Source: Sungkyunkwania multivorans
GTDB lineage: Bacteria > Bacteroidota > Bacteroidia > Flavobacteriales > Flavobacteriaceae
Assembly (NCBI RefSeq): GCF_042675645.1
Contig: NZ_JBHTJH010000017.1
Coordinates: forward strand, 1,116,001-1,180,000
Length of the DNA: 64,000 bases
Direction of reading: 5' to 3'
The notes beneath the pieces are model-generated. The model was not told the DNA's origin. It did no database searches and saw nothing but the letters and a program-made list of their open reading frames with translations. Every line of letters starts with the position of its first letter. Position 1 is the stretch's first letter. Positions 16,405-24,489 of the stretch are shown here, one piece after another. The translations under genes were made by a program, and so were the position numbers.

Positions 16405-17025
16405 TCACAAACTTTTATCTAGTGAGAATACCTGCCAACCTTCCTTTTGAGTCATTACTGCAATTTGTTTCGAGCTAATAAAATGTGAACTGGAAAATGG
16501 TTTTTTGAATTTTTTCTCAGACATCAAAATATGCGGCATTTCCTTTAAACTTTTTACATAGTTGCCATTGACATCTATGAGCTCTTCAGCAAAATTGTAT
16601 TGAATGATTTCCTTGTCCAAATACTTATTTCTGCCTCTTACGGTTTTATACGGTTTTACCGCCAACGCATATCCCTCGTGAAAATTTGTAGCATTCAAAT
16701 ATTGTGGAGGGATCACTGTTTTGCCGGTCCTATCGATATAACCATAGTAAGGGATGCCTTCTTTTTTTAACATGATAAGGCAACGGTCGTTCTTAAATTT
16801 TGGTGCTTTACGATCTTTTGAACTTTTATAGGATTCCCCGACGATGTCATCACGAAAATCGATGACCATATTGTTTTCAGTATCGATAAAGCCCCATTTC
16901 CCATCTTTCTTTATGGCGATCAGACCTTCAGATAGTTCGCCAACGGCCTCCAGCCCTTTATGCTCTTGCGACCAGAGGGGTGTCGCTAACAACGTTCCAA
17001 GTATTAAAATAGCAATCAGTCTCAT
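16405..17025 (-). CDS. WG-repeat protein with signal peptide
   Basis: 206 residues from ATG 17025, chosen because it begins a clean signal peptide (MRLIAILILGTLLATPLWSQ); the upstream in-frame ATG at 17067 adds a non-signal stretch. Two WG repeats are visible: EGLIAIKKDGKWGFIDTENN and a second around YYGYIDRTGKTVIPPQYL. WG repeats form beta strands and are common in exported Bacteroidetes proteins of unknown function. Divergent from hemN; the palindrome at 17083-17094 lies between them, but its good -7 box points to hemN. Confidence 0.72.
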   Translation of the reverse strand: MRLIAILILGTLLATPLWSQEHKGLEAVGELSEGLIAIKKDGKWGFIDTENNMVIDFRDDIVGESYKSSKDRKAPKFKNDRCLIMLKKEGIPYYGYIDRTGKTVIPPQYLNATNFHEGYALAVKPYKTVRGRNKYLDKEIIQYNFAEELIDVNGNYVKSLKEMPHILMSEKKFKKPFSSSHFISSKQIAVMTQKEGWQVFSLDKSL

Positions 17026-17082
17026 GGTTTTACGGTTTTGGTTATTGAATAGAAAGGTATAAAACAAACAAAATCCTCTAAA

Positions 17083-17094
17083 TGACTTATGTCA
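17083..17094 (+). promoter_or_regulatory. Crp/Fnr-type palindrome (TGAC-TTAT-GTCA) of hemN
   Basis: Perfect motif match. TATTTTTG (8 of 8) at 17118-17125 starts 29.5 nt from the centre; predicted transcription start near 17130, 13 nt before ATG 17143. Confidence 0.8.
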
Positions 17095-17142
17095 TATTTA
17101 GAGCCAAATACAGCCCTTATTTTTGAGACGCAATATATTTCT

Positions 17143-18507
17143 ATGAACAAGCATCTTATAAAGAAGTACAACGTCCCAGGACCTCGCTACACGAGTTATC
17201 CCACGGTGCCATATTGGGAGAACGACACCTTTTCCCTGATACGTTGGAAGCAGTCTCTAAAGCAGCGCTTTCTAGAAAACAGTACCGAAGAAGGGATAAG
17301 CCTCTACATACATTTACCTTTCTGTGAAAGCATGTGTACCTTCTGTGGTTGTAACAAGCGAATTACCAAAAAGCATGAGGTTGAGGTCCCTTACATAAAG
17401 TCGGTACTCAAAGAATGGAAACTATATAGAGAATTGTTTGGCCAAAGACCCGTGATCAAGGAATTGCACATCGGTGGTGGAACTCCAACTTTTTTTAGTC
17501 CTGAAAATTTAGAATTTTTGATCGTGGGAATACTGCGCGGCTCTCATATTGCCGAGGAGTACGAATTTAGTTTTGAGGGGCATCCCAATAACACCACCGA
17601 AGAACATTTGAAAGTGTTGTTCGATCTAGGTTTTAGAAGGGTAAGCTTTGGCGTACAGGATTATAATGAGACGGTACAGAAGGCCATTCGCAGAATTCAA
17701 CCCTTTGAAAATGTGGAACGGGTTACCAAATTGGCTCGCAAAATAGGATATACTTCTATCGGGCACGATCTCATCTTCGGACTGCCATTTCAAACGGTCG
17801 ACGATGTAAAGCACACTATTGAAAAGACAAGACTTTTAAATCCAGATCGAATCGCATTTTATAGTTATGCCCATGTTCCGTGGATCAAAGGAAATGGACA
17901 GCGCGGATTTGACGAGGCCGATCTTCCCAAAGCGCACCAAAAGCAAGAGATGTATCAAAATGGGAAGCAATTACTCGAAGAAAACCACTATAGCGAGATA
18001 GGGATGGATCATTTTGCTTTAAGGACCGACTCGCTCTATCAAGCCGTTGATGAAAAGAGGTTGCATAGAAATTTCATGGGGTATACCGCTTCGAAGACTC
18101 AGCTGATGGTCGGACTCGGCGTTTCCGCCATTGGAGATAGTTGGTATGGCTTTGCACAAAACGTGAAAGGGGTGGAAGAATATCGATCGCTGATCGACAA
18201 TAATATCCTTCCTGTGTTTCGAGGTCATATCTTAAATGAGGAGGACGTCATTATTAGAAAGCATATCCTTAACCTCATGTGTAAGTTCTCCACACAATGG
18301 AGTGCTGAAGAAGGACGTTTCAGCGAACTCGCTGATGTACTGATCCAATTGAAGGAAATGGAGTCGGACGGACTTTTGGAGATCGGTTCAGATCATTTGA
18401 AGATAACAACCAAAGGAATCCCTTTTGTACGAAATATTTGCATGGGTTTTGATCTAAGACTTAAAAGAAAGAGACCAGAAGCACAACTTTTTTCGATGAC
18501 TATTTAA
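17143..18507 (+). CDS. hemN: Oxygen-independent coproporphyrinogen III oxidase
   Basis: 454 residues from ATG 17143; the longer frame from 17089 starts inside the Crp/Fnr-type site and is rejected. Opens with KYNVPGPRYTSYPTVPYW, the HemN hallmark. The radical-SAM cluster motif is CESMCTFCGC (CxxxCxxC followed by the extra Cys typical of HemN); GGGTPTF follows. Converts coproporphyrinogen III to protoporphyrinogen IX without oxygen, giving haem for the cbb3 oxidase and c-type cytochromes when oxygen is low. hemN is a classic Fnr/FixK target, in agreement with the site upstream. Followed after 23 nt by a usp gene. Confidence 0.95.
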   Translation: MNKHLIKKYNVPGPRYTSYPTVPYWENDTFSLIRWKQSLKQRFLENSTEEGISLYIHLPFCESMCTFCGCNKRITKKHEVEVPYIKSVLKEWKLYRELFGQRPVIKELHIGGGTPTFFSPENLEFLIVGILRGSHIAEEYEFSFEGHPNNTTEEHLKVLFDLGFRRVSFGVQDYNETVQKAIRRIQPFENVERVTKLARKIGYTSIGHDLIFGLPFQTVDDVKHTIEKTRLLNPDRIAFYSYAHVPWIKGNGQRGFDEADLPKAHQKQEMYQNGKQLLEENHYSEIGMDHFALRTDSLYQAVDEKRLHRNFMGYTASKTQLMVGLGVSAIGDSWYGFAQNVKGVEEYRSLIDNNILPVFRGHILNEEDVIIRKHILNLMCKFSTQWSAEEGRFSELADVLIQLKEMESDGLLEIGSDHLKITTKGIPFVRNICMGFDLRLKRKRPEAQLFSMTI

Positions 18508-18530
18508 ACTAAACCCTAATCAATAAAACT

Positions 18531-19364
18531 ATGAATAAAATTATCGTACCCATCGACTTTTCAGAATATTCGGACTACGCATTAGAGGTGGCTGCTAATT
18601 TGGCAAAAGCTAACAATGCCGAGATCTTAGCACTTCATATGCTCGAAATTTCTGAATCTCTTGTGAACAAGGCCGAAGGTTCGGACTACTCCGAAGCGCT
18701 TTTCTTTATGAAGTTGGCAAAAAAGAAGTTCGAGAACTTTTTGGAAAAGGACTACTTAGAAGGTGTTAAGGTCACTGATATCGTGCAGTATCACAAAGTT
18801 TTTTCGGAAGTGAACAACACCGCTATCGAGCAAGGTGCCGACCTCATCGTTATGGGGTCTCACGGCGCTAGTGGCGCAAAGGAACTGTTTGTCGGCAGTA
18901 ATGCTGAGAAGGTGGTGAGAAATTCCGAATTGCCTGTGTTGGTGGTAAAACAGCGACGTAAAGATTTTAGTGCTAACAAGGTAGTATTTGCCAGTGATTT
19001 TAAACGAGACAATGTGCGACCTTATCTCAATGCGATGTCATTGTTCAAAAAGATCAAGGCTGATGTAAGTTTGCTATATGTAAACTTGCCTAATGAAAGC
19101 TTTAAAGATAGCGATGAGATAGAGAAGCAATTAAAAGAGTTTTTTATCAAGGCTGATGGCAATACCGATAATATGAAAAAAGTGACTGTCAGAAATGATT
19201 ATTCTGTGGAGAAAGGATTGTTTGCGCATGGCCAGAAGGTCGATGCTGATGTTTTGGCGATTCCCACACATGGCAGAAAAGGGCTGTCGCACTTTTTTAT
19301 CGGAAGTATTGGTGAGGATATTGTAAATCATGCCAATACTCCGGTGATGACCTTTAAAATATAA
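18531..19364 (+). CDS. Universal stress protein, two UspA domains
   Basis: 277 residues. Unlike the other USPs here, both halves keep the nucleotide-binding motif: VMGSHGASGAKELFVGSNAEKV in the first and PTHGRKGLSHFFIGSIGEDIVNH in the second (each cited by its glycine-rich core). It follows hemN by 23 nt in the same direction and has no own palindrome, so it is probably expressed with hemN. A terminator at 19400-19427 ends the unit. Confidence 0.88.
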   Translation: MNKIIVPIDFSEYSDYALEVAANLAKANNAEILALHMLEISESLVNKAEGSDYSEALFFMKLAKKKFENFLEKDYLEGVKVTDIVQYHKVFSEVNNTAIEQGADLIVMGSHGASGAKELFVGSNAEKVVRNSELPVLVVKQRRKDFSANKVVFASDFKRDNVRPYLNAMSLFKKIKADVSLLYVNLPNESFKDSDEIEKQLKEFFIKADGNTDNMKKVTVRNDYSVEKGLFAHGQKVDADVLAIPTHGRKGLSHFFIGSIGEDIVNHANTPVMTFKI

Positions 19365-19399
19365 TATGACGAACGTAATTTTGTCTTGGAAACCAAAAG

Positions 19400-19427
19400 A
19401 GGGAGATGCTTGTCGTCTCCCTTTTTT
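19400..19427. terminator. Bidirectional terminator between hemN-usp and the Rrf2 gene
   Basis: AGGGAGA (19400-19406) pairs with TCTCCCT (19416-19422) and is followed by a T run on the plus strand; an A run on the other side gives T on the minus strand too. The two flanking genes converge here. Confidence 0.75.
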
Positions 19428-19438
19428 CATGAAATTGC

Positions 19439-19870
19439 TCAAAGCGGCAAAAATGAAATACCCGCCTTGACCTCCTCAGCCGTTTCGTTGATACTTTTTC
19501 GTTCTAGCTGCTGCAGAATTTTTGATTTAGATGATGCCAATACCGCATGCAGCGGACAAGGTCTGTTCTCATCACATCCCTCTAGGCTAAGCCAACAGCT
19601 TCTCATATGATCGGTGTCGCCGATAGCCTCTATGATTTCGATAAGTGTGTGTTCTTTATTTTGTGCACTTAAATAAAATCCTCCTTTCGGACCTCTTACA
19701 GAGGAAATCAGACCTTTTCTTGAAAGCTCTTGAAGAAGCTTTGCTATATATGCTTTAGGAACGTTGATAGGTGCGGAAATATCCTTTGCCATTATTTTTT
19801 GGTCTTCATTCGAGTGTACCGCAAGGTAAAGAACGGCCTTCAAAGCGTATTTTGTAGAATTTGAGAACAT
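19439..19870 (-). CDS. Rrf2-family transcriptional regulator with Fe-S cysteines
   Basis: 143 residues. Winged helix at 1-80 (KYALKAVLYLAV..., VPKAYIAKLLQELSRKGLISSVRGPKGG). Three cysteines, Cys92, Cys99 and Cys105 (C-x6-C-x5-C), and His108 match the cluster-ligand region of IscR/NsrR-type Rrf2 proteins, though the first spacing is one residue longer than in IscR. Likely senses NO, oxygen or iron through an Fe-S cluster. It is divergent from the nos operon and shares its 115-bp upstream region, so it may control nos together with the Crp/Fnr-type site. Direct evidence for that is lacking. Confidence 0.85.
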   Translation of the reverse strand: MFSNSTKYALKAVLYLAVHSNEDQKIMAKDISAPINVPKAYIAKLLQELSRKGLISSVRGPKGGFYLSAQNKEHTLIEIIEAIGDTDHMRSCWLSLEGCDENRPCPLHAVLASSKSKILQQLERKSINETAEEVKAGISFLPL

Positions 19871-19918
19871 AGTGCAATTTTTGGGATAAAAATAAAAAAG
19901 ATATAGATGTCTTAAATA

Positions 19919-19930
19919 TGATTTTTGTCA
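19919..19930 (+). promoter_or_regulatory. Crp/Fnr-type palindrome (TGAT-TTTT-GTCA) of the nos operon
   Basis: Perfect motif match. TACTTTTG (8 of 8) at 19954-19961 starts 29.5 nt from the centre; transcription start near 19966, 20 nt before the cytochrome gene. In the leftward direction the box is weaker and off by one base. Confidence 0.8.
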
Positions 19931-19985
19931 TATTTTAACTTTTCCGCCCTAATTACTTTTGATACCATAACAAACACCTTCCTCC

Positions 19986-20504
19986 ATGAGAACAGTATTC
20001 AAGATCATCCCTCTTTTATTGGCAGTAGTTTTTATAAGCTGTGGAGAAAAAGAAGAGAAAAAAGAAAAATTCAGTTACGAAAGATCCAAATCCACCACAT
20101 CAGAGAAAAAAGAAACCAACCCAACCACGACCAAGGTCTTGGCTTCAGAAAGAGTGGACCTTACGAACAAGGGCGTAGGAAAAATCCAAACTTTAACCTT
20201 ACCCGCAATGGTCGATGAGAAAATGGCCGCCACGGGTGCGGAGCTTTTTAAAGTGAAATGTACTGCATGTCACAAGTCTCATAAAAAATTCATTGGTCCA
20301 CCACCAGTGGGTATTTTAGATAGAAGGACGCCAGAATGGGTGATGAACATGATCCTAGATCCTGAGAAGATGGTCAAAGAAGATCCTCTAGCCAAAGAGT
20401 TATTGGTGGAGCATAATGGTTCTCCCATGGCCAATCAAAGTCTTACCGAAGAGGAAGCCAGGGCAATACTCGAATATTTCAGAACGCTGAAACCAGAAAA
20501 TTAA
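19986..20504 (+). CDS. Monohaem cytochrome c lipoprotein of the nos operon
   Basis: 172 residues. Lipoprotein signal with lipobox VVFISC (Cys19), a charged linker (20-60), then a class I cytochrome c fold with one haem motif CTACH at 92-96 and a likely Met148 axial ligand (GSPMANQ). It faces the periplasm on a membrane anchor and probably passes electrons to NosZ. First gene of the nos operon, 13 nt before the fasciclin gene. In clade II nos operons a c-type cytochrome commonly precedes nosZ. Confidence 0.88.
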   Translation: MRTVFKIIPLLLAVVFISCGEKEEKKEKFSYERSKSTTSEKKETNPTTTKVLASERVDLTNKGVGKIQTLTLPAMVDEKMAATGAELFKVKCTACHKSHKKFIGPPPVGILDRRTPEWVMNMILDPEKMVKEDPLAKELLVEHNGSPMANQSLTEEEARAILEYFRTLKPEN

Positions 20505-20517
20505 CATAGATCCAAAA

Positions 20518-21090
20518 ATGAAAACAATCAACCAATTGATCTTGGTTTTTCTGAGCATCCTATTTTTTATTGGTTGCAAAGAAACCAAAAACGAACCGAG
20601 TGATTCAAACACTGAGCAAAAAGTAGTTGAAAAAGCTGAAAAGCAGGGGCAGGCCTTCATCAAGGATGATGAAGCTACCCCTAACGTCCTCAACATAGCC
20701 ATAGGTTCCCCCGACCATACCACCTTGGTTGCAGCCGTGCAGGCGGCGGAGTTAGAAAATGCCTTGGTCAATGCAGGACCCTTGATGGTCTTTGCACCTA
20801 CAAATGCGGCATTTGAAAAACTTCCCGAAGGCACTGTAGAAGATCTTTTAAAGCCAGAAAATAAAGATATGTTGGCTAACATTCTCAAATATCACGTTAC
20901 TCCTGGAAATTATTCTAAGGATTTCTTAAAGAAATTTAAAAAATTAGGACAGTCCAACGGTGTCGATGTTTTTGTCACGGTGAAAGGAGAAGATGTGTAC
21001 ATTGGCGATGCCAAGATAATTGCGAGTGTAAAGGCCGGAAACGGTATCGTGCATGTTATAGATAAGGTATTACTACCACCAACAGATTAA
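20518..21090 (+). CDS. Fasciclin-domain lipoprotein in the nos operon
   Basis: 190 residues. Lipobox LFFIGC (Cys20), short linker, then one fasciclin (FAS1) domain at about 55-188: TTLVAAVQAAELENAL..., the H1 box VFAPTNAAFEKLP and the H2 box NGIVHVIDKVLLPP. FAS1 domains usually mediate adhesion or protein contacts. Its place between the cytochrome c and nosZ (13 nt and 19 nt gaps) makes a role in assembling or docking NosZ plausible, but nothing in the sequence shows copper or haem binding. Confidence 0.85.
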   Translation: MKTINQLILVFLSILFFIGCKETKNEPSDSNTEQKVVEKAEKQGQAFIKDDEATPNVLNIAIGSPDHTTLVAAVQAAELENALVNAGPLMVFAPTNAAFEKLPEGTVEDLLKPENKDMLANILKYHVTPGNYSKDFLKKFKKLGQSNGVDVFVTVKGEDVYIGDAKIIASVKAGNGIVHVIDKVLLPPTD

Positions 21091-21109
21091 TACAAAAAAA
21101 ACTCGTTCA

Positions 21110-23071
21110 ATGAAAAACTCTATAAAATTTGTGATTGCGATATGTGCTACGGCAATGATCTTTTCCGGCTGTAATAAAACCGGAAGATCTTCCGAAAATG
21201 GGGCCTTGGCGTCAAACGTTGCAGAGAAAGTGTATGTTGCTCCTGGAGAGCACGATGAGTTCTATGCATTTGTCTCTGGGGGGTTCAGCGGTCAATTATC
21301 GGTCTATGGTTTACCGTCTGGACGCCTGTTCAAAATAATTCCGGTCTTCTCGCAAGATGCGGAGAAGGCTTGGGGTTATAATGAAGAGACCAAACCCATG
21401 TTGAATACTTCTCACGGCTTTATTCCTTGGGATGACAGTCACCATCCAGATATCTCCCAGACCAATGGGGAACTCGATGGGCGATGGGTATTTATCAATG
21501 GAAATAATACGCCTAGAATCGCTAAGATAGACTTGAGCACCTTTGAAACCACAGAGATCATCGAAGTACCAAATAGTGCTGGTAACCACAGCTCCTCTTT
21601 CGTTACCGAAAACACGGAGTATGTCGTCGCGGGCACACGATTCTCCGTTCCGATTCCGCAACAGGATATTTCGATCAAGGAGTACAAAGGCAAGTTCAAA
21701 GGTTCTGTTTCCTTCATCAGTGTCGACCCAGAAGATGGCGGGATGGAAATGGCCTTTCAGATCCTTCTCCCAGGATTTGACTATGATCTGGCACACCCGG
21801 GTAGAGGTGCCTCACATGGATGGTTTTTCTTTTCGACCTATAATTCGGAAGAGTCGCATACTTTGATGGAAGTCAATGCTTCGCAAAACGATAAGGACTT
21901 TATTGCGGCGATCAATTGGAAAAAGGCAGAAGAATATATCAAACAAGGAAAATTCAAAACAATGCCAGCCAATTATGCGCACAACGTCTATGACGAAAGA
22001 ACGCACACGGCAACTTCCACGATGAAAAAAGAGGTAAGAGTACTCGACCCGGCAGATTGCCCAGGTTTGGTCTATTTTTTACCAACTCCAAAATCGCCTC
22101 ACGGATGTGATGTAGACCCAACGGGAGAATACATCGTTGGCAATGGCAAGTTATCTGCCGACCTCACGGTGCACTCTTTCACTAAAATGTTGGATGCTAT
22201 AGAGAATAAGAAATTCGATGGCGATGCCTACGGAATTCCGATCATTAAATTCGAGGATGCGTTGGCGGGAGTGGTGTCTCAGGCAGGATTAGGTCCTTTG
22301 CATACCGAGTTTGATGCCAAAGGAAATGCCTATACCACCTTCTTCATTTCTTCTGAAGTTGTAAAATGGAAAGTGGGCACTTGGGAGGTGATCGATAGAA
22401 AACCAACCTACTACTCTGTGGGACACTTAATGATCCCAGGAGGAAATAGTAGAAAGCCTTTTGGAAAATATGCATTGGCCATGAATAAGATCACCAAGGA
22501 CCGTTATCTTCCTACGGGTCCGGAGGTGACACAATCCGCGCAGTTGTACGATATCACTGGTGAAAAAATGGAGTTGTTGTTGGATTTTCCAACGGTTGGA
22601 GAACCGCACTATGCGGCAGGCATCGCGGCAGATCTTGTAAAACCACGATCCAAGAAGATATTTAAGCTAGAAGAGAATCAGCATAAATATGGAGTGAAAA
22701 GCAGTGCTGAGACACGCGTAGAACGCAATGGGAATGAAGTACATGTCTATATGACGATGATACGAAGTCACTTTACACCAGATAACATCGAAGGCATCAA
22801 AGTAGGGGATAAGGTGTATTTCCATGTCACTAACTTGGAACAAGATTACGACGTGCCTCATGGGATCAGTATGATCGGTGCCAATACTTCTGAATTGTTG
22901 ATCATGCCAGGCCAAACCGAAACTTTTGTTTGGGAGCCTAAACAAGTCGGGGTCTGGCCATTCTATTGCACCGATTTCTGTTCGGCATTGCACCAAGAGA
23001 TGCAGGGATATGTGAGAGTGTCGCCAGCATCTTCCAATATTGCATTGTCGTGGTCGCTAGGTGAAGATTAA
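21110..23071 (+). CDS. nosZ: Nitrous oxide reductase, clade II (Sec-dependent)
   Basis: 653 residues. The N-terminus has no twin-arginine motif; it is a Sec/lipoprotein-like signal (FVIAICATAMIFSGC), the mark of clade II NosZ. The beta-propeller carries His ligands for CuZ in DDSHHPD, NSAGNHSS and HPGRGASHGW. The C-terminal cupredoxin holds CuA: Cys620, Cys624, His628 and Met631 in CTDFCSALHQEM. Reduces N2O to N2 in the periplasm with electrons from a cytochrome c. Surrounded by its accessory genes; no nirS, nirK or nor genes are in the window, so whether the cell is a complete denitrifier is open. Confidence 0.97.
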   Translation: MKNSIKFVIAICATAMIFSGCNKTGRSSENGALASNVAEKVYVAPGEHDEFYAFVSGGFSGQLSVYGLPSGRLFKIIPVFSQDAEKAWGYNEETKPMLNTSHGFIPWDDSHHPDISQTNGELDGRWVFINGNNTPRIAKIDLSTFETTEIIEVPNSAGNHSSSFVTENTEYVVAGTRFSVPIPQQDISIKEYKGKFKGSVSFISVDPEDGGMEMAFQILLPGFDYDLAHPGRGASHGWFFFSTYNSEESHTLMEVNASQNDKDFIAAINWKKAEEYIKQGKFKTMPANYAHNVYDERTHTATSTMKKEVRVLDPADCPGLVYFLPTPKSPHGCDVDPTGEYIVGNGKLSADLTVHSFTKMLDAIENKKFDGDAYGIPIIKFEDALAGVVSQAGLGPLHTEFDAKGNAYTTFFISSEVVKWKVGTWEVIDRKPTYYSVGHLMIPGGNSRKPFGKYALAMNKITKDRYLPTGPEVTQSAQLYDITGEKMELLLDFPTVGEPHYAAGIAADLVKPRSKKIFKLEENQHKYGVKSSAETRVERNGNEVHVYMTMIRSHFTPDNIEGIKVGDKVYFHVTNLEQDYDVPHGISMIGANTSELLIMPGQTETFVWEPKQVGVWPFYCTDFCSALHQEMQGYVRVSPASSNIALSWSLGED

Positions 23072-23105
23072 AGGTAATTCAATAACACTTATTTAATTTC
23101 CTTTT

Positions 23106-23135
23106 GAAGGGGGAGGAAGATCTTTCTCCCCCTTC
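23106..23135 (+). other. Strong intercistronic RNA hairpin after nosZ
   Basis: GAAGGGGGAG (23106-23115) pairs perfectly over 10 bp with CTCCCCCTTC (23126-23135), loop region extendable by a few pairs. It is followed by TTACAAAG, not a T run, so it looks like an RNA-stabilising or partial-attenuation element that raises nosZ transcript over the downstream genes, rather than a full terminator. Confidence 0.6.
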
Positions 23136-23158
23136 TTACAAAGAATAACACCACAAAT

Positions 23159-23761
23159 ATGAAGAAGAAATCTAGAATAATAATGATCGTTGCGGCATTG
23201 CTTCCGCTATTCCTATTTGTCTTTCCTTTATGGAATATAACACTAGAAGCGCCACAATATCCTATACCCCTAGGGATGAACATTCATATCAATGATTTTA
23301 CCGATATGCACCCTCACGACATTCAGAACATCAATTTGATGAATCATTACGTGGGGATGAAGTACATCCCGGAGGCCATACCAGAGTTTAAGATATTTCC
23401 GGCAGGTATCATCACCACCACCATTTTAGGGTTATTGATCGCCTGGAAGGGAAATTACAAGTGGTATTTGGGATGGTTTATCTTAATGATGCTACTCAGT
23501 GCTGCAGGTTTATACGACTTTTATTTATGGGAACACGATTACGGTCATGATCTAGATCCGAAAGCCATTATGAAGTTCACCAATCCCGATGGTTCTGTCA
23601 TGGGATTTCAACCGCCATTGTTTGGGTCAAAGGATATCTTGAATTTCAAGGCACATTCGTACCCTCAATTAGGAGCATATTTCTTGGCCGCTGGCATCGC
23701 GCTTTCCTTCGTGGCATTTTTCGTAGGTAAAAAAGAAAAGAATTTAAAAAGCGAATCATGA
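23159..23761 (+). CDS. Nos-operon membrane protein of unknown function
   Basis: 200 residues. N-terminal helix (MIVAALLPLFLFVFPLW), a periplasmic stretch rich in His and Met (HINDFTDMHPHDIQNINLMN), then three helices at about 80-97, 102-122 and 172-193. The His/Met-rich loop could bind copper. It lies between nosZ and nosL and overlaps nosL by 4 nt. Such a protein is commonly seen in Bacteroidetes nos clusters, but I know no assigned function; a copper-delivery or electron-transfer role is inference. Confidence 0.7.
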   Translation: MKKKSRIIMIVAALLPLFLFVFPLWNITLEAPQYPIPLGMNIHINDFTDMHPHDIQNINLMNHYVGMKYIPEAIPEFKIFPAGIITTTILGLLIAWKGNYKWYLGWFILMMLLSAAGLYDFYLWEHDYGHDLDPKAIMKFTNPDGSVMGFQPPLFGSKDILNFKAHSYPQLGAYFLAAGIALSFVAFFVGKKEKNLKSES

Positions 23762-24189
23762 ATAACAGGTTGCCTATATCATTACTGGTCATCGTTTTCT
23801 TTTGTGCTTGTAGCAATGGTCCAAAACCAATAGAATACGGTGTAGACGGTTGTCATTATTGTAGTATGACCATTGTCGATAAGATACATGCCGCAGAGAT
23901 CGTTACCAATAAGGGAAAGGTCTATAAGTTTGACGCCATAGAATGCATGGTAAACTATCACGAGCAAATAGAAGAGAAACGGATCAGGTACTATTTGGCC
24001 AATCATTATGCCACTCCAGAGGAATTGATCGATGCGACCAAAGCGACCTTCTTGATCAGTGAAAATGTTCCGAGCCCTATGGGTGCTTATCTAACAGGGT
24101 TCAAAGACAAACAACAGGCCGTAGAGGTACAGCTCGAAAAAGGAGGTGAACTTTACGATTGGGAGGGATTATTAACCTATTTAAGATAG
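23758..24189 (+). CDS. nosL: NosL copper chaperone lipoprotein
   Basis: 143 residues. Lipobox VIVFFCAC near the start, then the NosL signature CHYCSM (Cys-x2-Cys-x-Met region that binds Cu(I)) followed by KVYKFDAIECMVNY. NosL hands copper to apo-NosZ with NosDFY in the periplasm. Overlaps the upstream membrane-protein gene by 4 nt and precedes a small cupin gene. Confidence 0.92.
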   Translation: MNNRLPISLLVIVFFCACSNGPKPIEYGVDGCHYCSMTIVDKIHAAEIVTNKGKVYKFDAIECMVNYHEQIEEKRIRYYLANHYATPEELIDATKATFLISENVPSPMGAYLTGFKDKQQAVEVQLEKGGELYDWEGLLTYLR

Positions 24190-24195
24190 CGCGAG

Positions 24196-24489
24196 ATGTA
24201 TCAAGTTACCGACCATATTAATAAATTGGATTTTGAAGGGTTAAAGATCAAAAAACTCGTAGCTAAAGAAGCTGCTGAAGTATTGATCGTTAGCCTAGAA
24301 AAAGGACATAGATTTCCTCAACATACCGCACCTAGAGATGTACTATTAGTAATGCTTGAAGGTGAAATGGTCTTTTATATCAATGACAAAGAATACCTGC
24401 TGAAAACCCATCAAACTTTCGATTTTCCAGCAAACACCGAGCATAGTGTAAAAGCCATCCAAAATGCGAAATTTCTTCTCATAAGATGA
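24196..24489 (+). CDS. Small cupin-fold protein
   Basis: 97 residues forming one cupin beta-barrel: RFPQHTAPRDVLLVMLEGEM (motif 1 region, His and Asp) and FPANTEHSVKAIQNAKFLLIR (motif 2 region with a His). No signal peptide, so cytoplasmic. It starts 6 nt after nosL and overlaps nosD by 4 nt, so it is an integral part of the operon. Could be a metal-binding sensor or chaperone; no specific function can be claimed. Confidence 0.75.
   Translation: MYQVTDHINKLDFEGLKIKKLVAKEAAEVLIVSLEKGHRFPQHTAPRDVLLVMLEGEMVFYINDKEYLLKTHQTFDFPANTEHSVKAIQNAKFLLIR

Noticed and set aside
19367..19379. TGACGAACGTAA after the hemN-linked usp as a Crp/Fnr-type site
   Set aside because: One mismatch and located between convergent genes, where no promoter is needed.
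21110..21200. Twin-arginine signal on NosZ
   Set aside because: The N-terminus has no RR motif; it is a Sec/lipoprotein-type signal typical of clade II.
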